Assembly: GCA_023846275.1 (NCBI GenBank) | Contig: CM043875.1 | Location: forward strand, 1,733,569-1,797,568 | DNA from: Vanilla planifolia | Taxonomy: Eukaryota; Streptophyta; Magnoliopsida; Asparagales; Orchidaceae | DNA: 64,000 nt | Direction of reading: 5' to 3' | In this document: positions 1-13,047 of the stretch, one piece after another | How positions within the stretch are numbered: position 1 is the stretch's first letter | Layout: each line of letters begins with the position of its first letter | Notes under the pieces: model-generated | The model's input: the letters and a program-made list of their open reading frames with translations, nothing else | Told to the model about the DNA's origin: nothing | The model's database searches: none | Made by a program: the position numbers and the translations under genes

Positions 1-1500
1 TATGCAAAGCCTCCCAAATCCTTTAGCAATGCAACTTTATTCCAATTAGCATATTGGATGTCCTTATGTTCTAGGGAACAACTCCAAAGATATTATCAAA
101 TAATGCACTACATGCCTTATAAGGTTCTTGCAAGCATAACACAACGGTCCAGGAAGTATGTGGTAATTGCGGTCATGGAGTTGATCATGATTATTCTAAC
201 TCGCCATCAAGAGGGAATATGTTGCCCAAGAAAAAATCCTTGTCTCTAGTTGTTGAATGAGAAAAGAGAAGTCCTTTTTTAGAGGTTGGTTGGCAAAGAT
301 AGGAATATCAAGACACTTAACTTGAGCTGCTTGCTTTATGTGATGTTTGTTGGCAATTATTTTTTTCATTTACGATGCATTCCATAATTAAACACAACAC
401 TAGATTTTTGTAGGTTTATTGTTTGTCTAGATTGCTCTTCATATTATTGTATTATTTTGTTGAAGGTGATAACTACAAAGCAAGTGATTGGAGCATAAAT
501 CATGACATCATTGACAAAAAGGTGGTTTATCGGGGGCAAGGCTTGGCACGCCCGAAATTCAATGGGAGAGCATTGAATGACTTGGTTGTGGATGAGGCAG
601 GTTGACAAAATAATAAATAGGTATGGAAAAAGATGGCAGTCTTGTCTGAGTTTTCTTGAAGCTATGATCTAAGGAAGCCTTACATTGTTATACAAGGTCC
701 TATATGTGGTTTAGAAATATAAGCCTTTATGCAATTACACCAAGTGCTATGGGACCCAATTTGTTAGAGAATGTAGAGAAGTAAATTCCACGTGACCCTG
801 TCATAGGCTTAATTCATATCTACTTTAATATCCATGAGTCCTTTTTTGGACGTGGAGTAGTGCATAAATTGTCATTTCCTGGGTCAGGAAAAGAGTATCC
901 AAAATGGTTTGCTCAAGAACAAAGGAAACCTTCTCTACTGCAATGATATCAAGGAGTGTTTGAAGATGAGCAGTCATAATCTTGATGACAATCTTGTAAA
1001 TGATGTTACATAGACTAATCAGATTCAAGTGTTCTAGCTTGTAATCTCTCTGCTTTTTTGGGATCAGCGCAACCAATGTGTCTTTTTATCTTATAGGCAT
1101 ATAAGCTTTCTTAGAAAATTGTTGTATTGCCTTGCAGATGTTACCTTTTGTAATATCGTAATAGCCCTGAACAAATTTGTCAAAAGTGCCATGAATTCTC
1201 ATATCCTTGTTGTTCTGTATATAAAAGGATGCTTTTTAAATTTTTTCTTTAGTAATCGGAGCAGTAAGATCAACTCCCTGCTTGGGGATGAGGGAGTGTC
1301 GAGGTCTGAAATCCATAAAATGGAAAGATTGCATGATAGATGGGCATCATTTGTCTTTGAAAAATTGGAGAATGCAATCATGAATTTCCTCTTGAGAAGT
1401 GATGATGTTTCCCACAATATCTTCAAATTGGTGAATATATTTAGTTCTATACTTATTGGTTGCAGTGGTGTGGAAAAAACATGTATTTTGGTCACTTAGT
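1..1500 (-). mobile_element. Decayed LINE (non-LTR retrotransposon) reverse transcriptase remnant
   Basis: Read on the minus strand, this stretch carries successive reverse transcriptase landmarks of a plant L1-type LINE, spread over several frames. Around 1000-1075 is ALIPKK and then LISLCNIIYKI, the classic lead-in to the fingers. Around 785-835 is DIKVDMN, a stop, then AYDRVTWNLL, the first catalytic aspartate block. At 507-518 the usual FADD box reads FVND, followed by VMIYAP. Around 1-55 is NWNKVALLKDLGGFA, typical of the region after the palm. The order is right for one element running off the left edge. Stops and frameshifts show it is dead. No endonuclease or zinc knuckle is visible at the right end, so it is probably 5' truncated near 1500; that boundary is approximate. 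Confidence 0.75.
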
Positions 1501-4500
1501 TTGGCCCGATGGAGCTTTACACGTTGCCACCACTAGGCCACCTCCATGGCCAAGGTATTATGATAACCAGATATTTGAATAGTCAAGTGAGACTACTCTT
1601 GTTTTGTTAAGCCAAACTCTAGTTCTTTTAATTGAAGCTCATGGATATCATTTTCAAGAGTACAGGCCCTCTTTGTGATGTTTCCAAATTCTTGTTTGTT
1701 CTAATTATTTGAAGCACTAAGCATTCTAACAAATTTTGTGCACAGGATTGTCATAGGTACTCATTGGCCTTTATGTGACATACCTCATTCATAATAAATT
1801 TTGATTGTGAGGCTAGTAGCCACAAGTTCTCACATTGAAATCTTTGGTTAGGATTTCTAAGGTTAAGATTCTGAAATTATATAAGCATTGGGCAGTGATT
1901 AAAATCAAGTCGACGGTGTTGATGGATTATTGTTTCTAGGAACACTTGTAAACTATTGACATTTAGAAACGATTTGTCCAATCTCTCTTAAATCTGAGCA
2001 TTGTTATCTTTATTGTTGCACCATTGTTGTCGATGAAGCCAATATCATTATTCAACTCCAACTCATTGATGATTTGTGTAAATTCCTCCAAAAGAATTCC
2101 AAAGCTGAACTTTTTATAAACTTTTTTTTCTTGAGAGTATAAAATTAAAATTACTTGTTACTAACAGAGATCTCCAAAATTAGAAGCTTGAGTGATTTGA
2201 TTCCATACTGTTCATCAAATAATATAGTCCTTGGATTCATAAACAACACAATAATGCCAAGTTTATAGCCCTGCATGCTTTATTTGTAAGTTAATCACCT
2301 AAGAAGAGTGAGCAATAATAAATATCTGTGCCGTTCAAGCTTTTAAGCCAATCTAAGAGTAAGACTCGTATCCTCAAAAATCTTTCAAAGATTCTCACAA
2401 TGCCTATTCCCAAGACCTCTTTGTTTCAAACTTGAATTAGCTTTGATGAGAAAATAATTGATGATAAAATCATCTCCCGAAGGTATCATAAGTTTTGATA
2501 TTGAATATCACTTGACAAGTATCAATTGGCACCAGATTACATATTGCCTCGTCTATGAATTCTTGAGTGATAGCAATTTAAGGCCTATTTGTCTCTCCAT
2601 CTTGACCTTAGTTTAGTCATGAATCAATCCCAACATTCATGGATGTGAATGTAATTTTGTCTCCAAAACAAAGCCTCTCTGACACAATTATAGCAATTAA
2701 ATTACTTTGATATCCAATGATAAAAAGATAGCATAGGCCAAATCCTTCATCTTGATTTGAAGAGAAAGTAAATCTTTCTCAGCCAAGACCTATAATAGAA
2801 AGCAAAGTTGGTATGTAACTCTTTCTTCTCACTTCATCTTAATAATTTTTCTACTCCTTAATTATATTATGAAAGATCCCAATCTATACTCCAAATTCCC
2901 TGATTATCTCACACAAAGATGAATTAATGGAGTACAAAATCTCTACATCCTTACACAAGAAAGATTTATGTTTTGATACTAAAATATGATCTATATTCTT
3001 GATTGGAAGAGTGTATATAGCAAAAAGAAAAGTTGATATGCAAGTCTTTTTTTTCACATAAGAAAGAAAAGTAAGGTAGATATATTAGACTTGCAACACA
3101 GAGAAAATACGTAGTTGATATATAGGAAAAACCCTATTTAGTAGAGAAACCTTTACCCTTCTATGAATATTACAAGTATCTAAATCAACTCGCACTTTAA
3201 TGACAAAGGCCTTTTACTTTGACGCTCTCAAGTAATTCCAAAGTCTTGAACTCAAACTTTCCAAAGCAACCTAAAAAATTCCTCTTGGGTTCGCACAAGG
3301 TTGGCTTAAAAGATTTTGATTTAACTAGCATGGATCAGCTTTAATGAGATACAAATTGATGTTGAAACCATCTCCAAGGGCTCCCTTTTATAGTGGTAAA
3401 GGGGCTTTTTATGGATTTGAAAAATATATAAATCTCTCATAAACATTATTGCCTCACAAAATTGAATATAATCTTCACTTTTTACAGATTGTGTTATTGA
3501 CAATAAAGCTGATTGCTTTGTCATTGGCAGCAGAGGCTGTGATGTCTTGAAAAATGAAAACCTAGGTTTCAGTTGGAGAGATGGCAAGGGGAAGAATCCT
3601 CAAGATTTTTTTTAAGATTGTTAACCTATGCTCTTTTATGCATTCCAAAAAAACTTTTGCTCTTTTGAAATAGCACAATAAAACGATGATAGTGCCCTAG
3701 ACTTGGCTTAAAATTGTGGCTTGTTTAAACATTTGGAATGCCTTAACCAAATCACATTTTGTTCCAAATATATTTGGTTATGCTAACCACGCAAAGTCTG
3801 AAAAGAACCATAAATTTTGAGTCATCATGGAACTATCTTTTACTTTTTGCCGAATAAAAAGTGCAAGGCATAAATACAATTGGTTGGCTCTTCCTTTATA
3901 CATGTGCACAAGGACATGCTACTTTTTTCAAGTTGGTGTCTTAGTTTACTTTTATCGCTTGGACTGTTTTTTATTTTTTGAAGGAGTTCTTTTTTAAATT
4001 TCATTTTTCATCACAAAAAAATGTCAAATTCAATTTCAAAAATGTCATTTTGTATTAATGTAAATTTGTTCCTTTTTCAAAAGCACCTTCGCATTTCTTT
4101 ATTTTTTGCTGATCTTTCTAACAGAAAAAGTTTATAAATAGGCCCTTTACATTGATTAAGGCAGAACATGCTCCACACTACCTAGTTTTCCTCTTATTCC
4201 CTAGCTTATGCTGAGAGGAGCCATAAATTTAAAGCTACATTTTCTGGTTTTTGTTGAGAGACAAGTGAATGACATCTTTAAGTTAGAATGAGTCCTTTTT
4301 TGTAAGTTTGTAGTAGATCGTGGTTCATGAGGTCGTTGGGGAACTGAACAAAATCCTAAAAAATTCATAGATGACATTTCCAAAAGGATTGTGCGGACCA
4401 TTATATTTTTTTGTAGTATCAGTCTTCTAATTGCAATGAATATTATAATGGTTTAAGGATTAATATCTTTTACCAGCTTTTCATGGCTGAACTCTTGCCT

Positions 4501-7500
4501 ATTCTTAATTGTGTAAAAATTTTTCTATTACTAACCGTATGCAAGGACAACATGAATATAGATCACTTTAACTCATGATTTAAATAAATAAGGCATGCCC
4601 ACGTCTGCTACTTTGCACGAAACAGTAATCTTGTGCTCATACCATGTATATTTTCTTTGATTTGTAGATTACCATCGCTTAATTCATGTGATCTCTATTA
4701 ATGTGCTTGTTAATTTGTTTTGTTTAATGCAGTAAAAGAATATAGTCAATATAATTGTGTTTTACATTTCTATTGATGAATACAGTCAATGAATATGTCG
4801 GCCTATATGTTAGATTTTGGTTTATCTTACATTATCAATAATCTTTGTGCTAGTGGATCTTTATGTACTTCTTTCCATGTGTTCTTCTTAGGAACTGCTA
4901 AACTTGTGTGATAATTTTAATTTATTTTCATTAATATTTATGTTGTGTGCATGTAAACCTAGCTGTAATGGTAAGGTTGCTTCCATTGCTGCCTGAAGTA
5001 GACGATTAAAATCACAAAGGTAGGCTTATCACAATTTTGAGAGAAAGCTCATACATTAATATCTCCTTAAAAGTCATACTGGAGCACACATATGTTAGTA
5101 TCCTTCTACTATGATATGATGCTACTCTTTGTATGCTTAACAAAATTGTGGCACAATAGGAGTGATCAATTGAAGTTCTAGTATGATTTATTTTAATCAT
5201 GAAGAATGGTTTCATTGTTCTAAAATAAATTTTTATGGCAACTTGGATGATTTATTGGAGTATTTATTATCTTATATATAAAGATAAGTCAAGAATTTGT
5301 GTTCATTATGATCTTCGTTGTCAGTAAACAACCTTATAGGATAGTGGAAGGAGCTAATTTTCAGTAAGATGAAGGAAAAATTGAAAGTAATTTGTTCCAA
5401 ATTGCATCTCTTTCAGTTAGAATTGCCTTCATCTGGGAGCATATTCATTAGTGTTTGCTAGCAACATCCATAAATTGATAGAACCTCAAGGAAATGCCGT
5501 GACTGTTGGATGAGATGTGGTATCTTCTTTATTGGGCACTTTTTGTTGGAAGATTTTTCATTTAGTTACTCTATTTGGTTATGGTATTAATAATGTTACG
5601 TGATGAAACTACTATTTTGTTGCATTTCGGAAATTATGTAAGGCTTGGTCTTGCATTATTGTATTGTTGCTGTGCTGTTCAAAGAAATGTCACAATAGTA
5701 GAAGATATGCAGTTTGTACTCGTGTTGAGTCTCCCATTATGTGTTTGGTATAACCAAATTAAGATTTGAAAGAATTTTAACTACATCAGTAGGAAAAAAT
5801 CCAATACCAAACAGATTCCTTTTTATTACTCCTATTACGAGATCTTGGCATATTACAATTCGCCTCAACAAATCTCACAGTACTCATGTGCTTTTGTATG
5901 GCTTCACTATGGGTAATGTAGATTCAGGGTAGTTAAATTATCTTTGTGAATCTACTACTATATGTTATCACCATAACAAATGGATCTATTTGCGATGTTT
6001 CAATCCACTCTAGTGGCCCTTATGGCTGAAACTGCCTCGTGGAGCTAAAATTGTCCTATGCAGCAATAAAAAATCACACTTGGATCTCCTTGGGACAGAT
6101 ACAAACTAAAGATGAAAAGGTGCCCGAATTGGGCCAATATCCTTAAATTATAAAAGAATTGCCTTGGATGGCAAGGAGGAACCTCTTTGGGTGGTCCAAA
6201 ACAATTCTGAGCAATCAAAATTGATTTCCAAACTGTTTTGTTTTTGTATTTTTAGGTGTTGTTAATGGATTAGTTTGATTTGAAATTTGATTATGATTGT
6301 TGTGATTGTATCTTGGGAAGATGTAAGAGTATTTGTACTGCAAAAGAATTTGAGGTTTTTGGTTGAGACTTTTTACTTCATTTATGCTACAAGCATTGTA
6401 AATGTAGTTTAACAGTTCTGGGCATGATTCACAAAGAACAAAGTCTTCTACTCCATTGATACTACAATCATTGTAAATGTACTTAGATAGTTCTGAGCAT
6501 GATTCACAACGAACAAATCCTTCTCCTTTGTGGATTTGTGTACGAGTCCTTCCTTGGTTTTGTATTGATGAATCATCATTCTTTTCTTATCATTTGATTT
6601 ACCATGTTCTGTCAATTGTCTTCTGTTCTTTCTTATGGATTTCTTACTTGTTCCCTTACATAGTTCCCCGTCCTTAAATTTTTTAATCACAATTCTTGGA
6701 GTCTTGACAGTGACAATCTCATGAATTTCACCACAAAGAAGCTGCACGATTTTGTTTCTTTTGTGATTTTCTTTTGTGTAACTTACAGTTTTTATTTCTT
6801 GCATGGTATTATTTACTAGCCCTAACATGCTCTATCCTCCTTTTTTCCCCTTCTTCTCGATCACCAAACTGCTGTTTTTCAGCATTTAATCCCCTTCACC
6901 TGCAGTGATTACCATCTCTCTGAGCCACGTCATCAAGTTGAACCAATATCAAAATCTACCATTGTGCTAATTAACGTTTTAGAATTTAAACATTATTTAA
7001 AAAAAATCTACAATAATAATTTCTATTGTTGTTTTCTTTGGGCATTTTTTGGATTGTTGATTTCATGGTAAGATTGATGGCTTGTTGGTTGTCAGTGCAT
7101 GTTCCATAAGAAGTCAATTTGAAATTTTAGCTAGTTCGACTTCTTATGACTTTGTTAAGACCTAGCCAATTATAGAGCATTTTAGATCATTTACTGTTGT
7201 TATTCCGTTGTATTTGCACTGAAATTACTGAAAGAATATGGCTGTTATTAATTATGGTCTATTACAATGTGTAATGCATGAATCCATTCCTTTTATTGTG
7301 GTGATATTATTCCAATAAATACTTGTGGCTTAATGTTAAAGCTAAATACTTTCTGGAAATAATACTTTTACCGACTTTTCAGATATCCAAGAATTTTTTA
7401 GTTAGCCAAACATGCAAGTCAATATTAAGTCTAGTATAATTAAATTAGTTGATAGAATGGACAATCTAGCTAGTTAATGATTTGAAATATTGTTACCTGT

Positions 7501-10190
7501 AATACTAGTTTATCTCTCTTTAAATTCTTCTACTGAAAACATGAATAAATCTTATCTCCAAGTCTTTACTTTCTCATGTGTTGAGCCTTTTAGTGAGTTA
7601 TCTTTGTTTGTAAAAAATTTGCTTGATCCTATATATGTGATTGAATCTTGAAAATTTTTTTAAGTTGATTCTGGAACAATAAGTTTGTCTATTAATGTAC
7701 AAGAAGTAGAAAATGATGACGGACCTGATGAATTTATTACTAAACCTATGGAGCAAAATTTCTTTTTTCATGGAATTCAGTATGAGTTAAAAATTTTAGT
7801 AAATCTTTTATTTATGTAGAGTATCATTGTAATAGTTCTTGTATTATAGATATTTTGGCCATTGTTTTTCTTACTGGTTTGTAAGGTCTTTTGATACTTT
7901 TAGTGCGAGCCTATTTGATCATACTGTTATGTATAATTCATTTTGTTTTGAAAATTCTTATATAAAAGCTTTTGAATTTTAATATTTAAGTTAAACTACG
8001 ATAAAACCTAATGAATCTTTGTACGTACCTAGAAGTTAATTTTGTAGAGTATCTTGAGTCTATCTTCCCTTATCATCTACGGTCCCTTTCCTCATTTAGA
8101 GGAGGCTTTACAAGACCATGGTTCAATGCACAACTCGATTGGAGAGGCTATTATTGAGAAGTGCGTCTTTGATTTGGATAGATGAAACACCTAACCTTAG
8201 GAATCAATTAGAAAACAATGGCAATTTGAATTTTTTTTTAAAGTTTCCATTGTTGTTGACTATGACAGCAGTTGTGGTTAACCATTAACATGTTAACTAT
8301 TACTAGATAAGGCAAGGTGGTATGTTCTGCTCTGTTGTGAGGGGAGCTAGACAAGCCTGAGGAGAGGATGGGGTTGTGGAACTAGAAAAGTTAGTGGCAA
8401 GACCTATTTTATTGTTCCCTTGCGAAGTCCACCTCTAGGAAACTACTTTTTATAAATTCTCTTATTTTTTTTAGCTTATAGACGATGTTTTTGATTTAAT
8501 AGCAAATAAGACATTTTTTTAAATTTTCGTTCGAGTGATATTTTCTTTAGTAGGCCACATATTGGCCACCACTTTGTTGATTATAAACTTTGGATGTCTT
8601 AGTTACAATTGTAGAGTTCTCAACATACAAGGTCTCCATATTTTGTGATAGTTATCTTATGCTGCATGTGTTGGGTCATTGTTGCTTTTCTTTTGATATT
8701 GTTACAGTTGTTCTTTTTATGATATCCAGGCAGGCCAGCAAATAGATTGTTGCTTTTGTTATTGGATTTCTACAATAGTCTTGAGTTTCGTGATAACTAA
8801 GAGGACAAGCTTTTTATCATTGTATGGCGGAAGGTTTTCATTCGTCCTTTCTTCCTGTCTTCACATCAAACATGAGGTCAAGGTTTTTTTAGAGAGGAAA
8901 TTTGATGTAGCTGCACCTATTTGTGTTCGATATAAACACTTGTTCATGATGTTTTTGGCCATCTGAGGATCCCATTTTTTTAGGCCTCTCTCAATAAAGT
9001 CAAAGCCGCCTTGATTGTCATTGCAAAGTACCCAAGTGATTCTAGATTGCCTCGAGATGGATACACACAAGGATTACAAGTCACTGAAACTAGGCCAACC
9101 TCAGGCAATTCACGAGTTGCCCCTAGTAAGCTAACCTTTTTTTTCCAATCTTTTTTAAGTTCTTGACTTTTTTGATATCTTCATGCTTTTCGGATTGCTA
9201 ATCAATTTCTTACGTAATGTTTGTTCTTTCATTCCTCAACTCGTTCTTTTTCCATCTTCAACTCATTTTTTCTTAATTGGTTACTTGCTTTTCTTCTTAT
9301 GGATTCACCAGGCTTCCACTACCATCATTCCCTCTTCCTTTCGTGATTATCACTTATCCTCTTGTGAACAAGATTTTCAATAACGTTCCTTATCAATTTA
9401 TTAATAATAATGGAACTAAGCTAAAATTTTACGTATATAACATAATAGTTTGTTCTGCTAGAGAAAAAATGAACTAGAATTAGGACTTCATATAAATTAA
9501 TGGCTTACTTACCTTCGTTTTGAGTTTGTCATCAAGTTTATTTTTTGTATTTATAATGTTATCAATCAATTGCAACTGTTTTAAATAATTTTTTCCTTTG
9601 AGTCAAATGGTTGCATTGAATTGCCACAATTCTTTGACCAACCCAGTTATTATTGGATCTGAATTTTGGTTCCAAAGTTGAATAAATTCTTGGTTTAACA
9701 TCACCCAGTTTGCACCCTTGTATGCATGTCTTGCTAATATTAGATTGTTTTCATTGGATTGAGGGGTATGGGAATATCTAATCTATTTTAAGGAAAATAT
9801 ATAGCTTATATTAAATGAATCTCCAAAGAGGATCACATGGGTAAAAGTACAATTATATCTATTTTTTTCTTGTGAATCAAATATATGCACCCTAAAAATT
9901 GAAACTTTTGCCAAAAATGTGGTCCAAAAGTTTCCAAAATAGAAACAAAGGGCCCAACAAAGCCAAGCATATGGGGAGAGTCAAAGTACATAAAAAATGG
10001 GAAGAGTAGCACAAGTCAAAGGCATAAATGTTGCCAAATCGCAAATCTGTCAAAACATCGTCCCTAGGAAGCAATAAACAAATCAAATAAGATGCTTGGT
10101 CAGACATAGAAGGTCTCGTTTTATCGTAGGTAGTGGACCAAATTATACACAAGGGCTCATAGTGCTTGTATAAGGTTTTTCTTATTTAGT
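1501..10190. other. AT-rich intergenic DNA, no recognisable gene
   Basis: Both strands are dense in stops, and the short open frames here match no family I recognise. The only structure I can support is a diverged 75-bp tandem duplication near 6.4 kb. A lysine-rich open frame of 126 codons on the minus strand (6448-6828, ATG start) partly overlaps that duplication; I treat it as unproven. The missing first exon of the downstream TOM2A gene was looked for here and not found. Confidence 0.5.
6376..6517. repeat. Diverged 75-bp tandem duplication
   Basis: Two adjacent copies, about 6376-6442 and 6451-6517, share the blocks CATTGTAAATGTA, CAGTTCTGGGCATGATTCAC (TAGTTCTGAGCATGATTCAC in the second copy) and GAACAAA at a constant offset of 75 bp, with scattered substitutions. 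This is an old local duplication with no sign of a gene in either copy. Confidence 0.75.
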
Positions 10191-10199
10191 TTTTTTCGT

Positions 10200-10650
10200 T
10201 TTACTTGGGTTGTAAGGTCTCATGTCGAAGACTTGTATGGAATTTTATTTATTTTTGCACATATTATATTTGTATTTTTTTAATTATTTGATTAGGGATT
10301 TGAAAGGTTTTTTCGTCATTTTTGCTTTTGAGTCTAAGGTTTTGTATTGTATTCCATTTAAATATTTTCAATAGAATAAAAAAAAGGAGAATAGTTTTTG
10401 CTTGGCTTTGCCTTTTATTAGAAACTGTAATGTCTTATTGTGTTGTGATCCAGGTCGTTTAGGTCCTTTGGGTTACAATCCGAACAGTAATTTTTTTATT
10501 ATGTGATGTGATCCAAGTCCTTTGAGTTATATGCAAAGTTTATCTAAGTAGCGATTAAGATTTACCTTCGTCTTCATTATTGTGGCCTTCTTTATTATTA
10601 TCATCTCTTTCTCCTCATCTTATTACTAGATCTCAATCTTATGATATCAA
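10200..10650 (+). mobile_element. Possible LTR-retrotransposon LTR end with degenerate primer-binding site
   Basis: At about 10640-10655 the sequence TTATGATATCAAAGTTAG resembles a decayed initiator-methionine tRNA primer-binding site (consensus TGGTATCAGAGC) of Ty1-copia elements. The preceding 400 bp is T-rich and contains AATAGAATAAA, as in an LTR R-U5 region. No gag or pol follows and no second LTR was found. This is weak, pattern-based evidence; it may be a solo LTR or chance. Confidence 0.25.
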
Positions 10651-10793
10651 AGTTAGATTCAGATCATGCTGCAAGACTTTCATCTATCCTCTTCTCTGTT
10701 TATACTATTTTTTACTATGATTTCAGCTCACTCATATTCTACTCGCATTCAATCTAGGCTTCATTGGCATATATAAGTCTCACTAGAGTTGAC

Positions 10794-10795
<2 letters not shown>

Positions 10796-10836
<41 letters not shown>
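10796..10836. repeat. AT dinucleotide microsatellite
   Basis: Uninterrupted alternation of A and T for about 41 bp, about 560 bp upstream of the first recognised TOM2A exon. It is a likely length-polymorphic simple repeat. Confidence 0.95.
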
Positions 10837-10840
<4 letters not shown>

Positions 10841-11397
10841 CTATCATTTGTTTCTAATCATAACAAAAAAAATTATCCATTCAGTAGTCACTATTATCCT
10901 GTTAGTTTCTGGGTCCATCAAAATGATAGGTAAAATTTCTTGTTTTTTCATGGACTTCCAATCATTAGGATTTGACTTAACATATTCCATCAATTCACTA
11001 ATATGAAGCTTTTTTCCTTGGTAAGCATTCCCAAGTTATTTTTTGTGATCAAGTTGAGGAGGAAGGTTATGTGAATAATTCTTTGCTGCATGATTGGTAT
11101 TTGCAATGGGAAGAAGTACTAAGCGTATATTCCATGGTCTGCCATGTGTTTTCTCTCTTGCACTAGTTAACGAGTGAGCACAGGCTATAGTTGTTGGATT
11201 GACCGTGTTGAGGTGTTACATTAATCTTTCCTAGCGCCTTTTAAATTATTCACTGCTTTGGGTCGTATACTTAAGAGCTTTCAAAACATCATTGCATTCT
11301 CCTGTAGCTAATGTGCTGAGTGCACATGTTGTTTACTTGATTCTCCATTTATATAACTATTTATTTCATTAACCTCAAGCTAAATGCTCTTTTTCAG

Positions 11398-12879
11398 GTT
11401 TATCTATTTGTTCATTGGAATTGGAGCTGTTCTTGTTTTGATATCTTTCTTTGGTTATGTTGGAGTAGTTAGCAGAAGTCCATGCTGTTTATCTTGTGTA
11501 TCCTAAATCCACATTTGTTTAAACTTTTCAAATGTGCTTAATTTTATGGCATTCATTTGTTTTCTACATCATTAATAAGGCATCCAATAATGAAACAGTG
11601 TTATTTTCTTTTAAATTCATCTCTTTGTTAGTCACACAATCACCAAAAAAACCCTAACCTTCGGTTTGTAAAATATTTAGGGATGAAAGGCTTTGTGTGA
11701 ATTTTGCTCATTGTGGCCAACAGATGTTCTTATTACTGTTGAAGTTAGTTCAAAGAGAATATTGTCTAAAATTGAATTGTAATAAGACAGATCTGAGCCC
11801 AGTTCAACTCAAATAAGAAAGTTTTATTCGTATTATTGCTTGAATTTATATTGAAATTATCATTAACCTATGTAAGTTGAATCGTATTAGTTTATATAGA
11901 TTGATTAAGAACCACTGAAAAATCAAAGAATAATCGCAAATCAGATTAATTATAACTTGTTTCAAGCTTGAACCAATAACTAATGAGTCAGGTGTACTTC
12001 AAATTGAGATTAGATCGAGTCCTTTGTGTTCAAACTTGGGTTGGATCGAGATCAAATAAAAAAATATGGATCTAATCTTGGATCGTTCCTTGTTTTTTTT
12101 TTTTTTTTCACCTGTTTAATAGTCAATCTTGTGTTCTTAACCCAACCAGTATGCTTCCTTGTTGTTGTTGTTGATCCTATTGGAGCTGGGTGCTGCTGCT
12201 GTTATATTCTTCGACCACGACTGGAAAGATGTGAGCTTGGTCTCCTGTGTAGCAATCTTCAATCTCTCTTTGTCTCTTTTCTGATTTATTATTTTTTGCA
12301 GCTGATCCCAGAAGACAAGACTGGAAAATTCAAAATGATTTATCATTTCTTGAAGCATCATCGGAAAACTATGAAGTGGGTTGCTCTTGGAGCTGTTGTA
12401 TTACAGGTAACTTGCGTGGATGAGCTTTTCTTTTTGTTTCCCTGATTCATGCGAACCTTTGTTCTATTACAGGCACTCGTCTTCCTGCTTGCTCTTTTGG
12501 TTAAAGCGGCAAATCGACCTGCAGACTACGACAGCGACGACGATTACATCTTTCCGAGGTCCACCACACGCCAACCACTGATACCTGTAACTGGTATTCC
12601 GGTGGTGGCCGGAATCCTTGATCATCGTCCTGGTCGGAATGATGCATGGAGCCAAAGGATGCGGGAGAAGGTAAAGTTTAGTCTCTGTTTCTCTGGTATT
12701 TTACTAACACAAAAATCTTGATATCTTGCAATAATATTAAAATTTTTTTTTGGGGTTCCATACTTTTGCAGTACGGGCTTGACACCTCTGAGTTCACCTA
12801 CAGCCCATCAGACCCAAGCAGATCACAGCAAGGAGCAACACCTCAAATGGAAGAGACAAGCAACTGCACCATACTCTGA
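11398..12879 (+). CDS. TOM2A: TOM2A-like tetraspanin, 3' five exons (first exon not found)
   Basis: Tetraspanin-type membrane protein of the TOM2A family, a tonoplast-associated host factor that partners TOM1 and supports tobamovirus replication complexes. Exons: 11398-11497, 12150-12230, 12302-12406, 12473-12670 and 12772-12879, all with GT/AG ends and compatible phases. The first exon here gives FIYLFIGIGAVLVLISFFGY (membrane segment), ending CCLSC. The second is a membrane helix ending FFDHDWKD. The third carries IPEDKTGKFKMIYHFLK, followed across the junction by the last helix. The soluble tail has RPADYDSDDDY, WSQRMREKYGLDTSEFTY and ends CTIL, a CaaX-type prenylation signal as reported for TOM2A. 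The opening exon starts with one base that would complete a codon (TGG is expected), so an upstream exon with the initiator and first helix must exist. I could not find it in the 11 kb upstream, so it lies beyond a long intron or is lost. Confidence 0.88.
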
Positions 12880-13047
12880 AGCTTCACCCTCTGTTTAATG
12901 AGATACGGAAAAAATTTCCCCCAGTTGTTTCGTCAAGTTTTATTATGGTGAAGTCTTCTGAATGCTCTACAGTAAAACGTCATTCTTATGTGCTTCTTAA
13001 AAAAAATCGTAAAACAACATAGAAGAGTCTCACGCAGGAAGCTGCAA

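Noticed and set aside
10764..11006. Open frame with an Ile-Tyr repeat
   Set aside because: Produced by translation through the AT microsatellite; not a gene.
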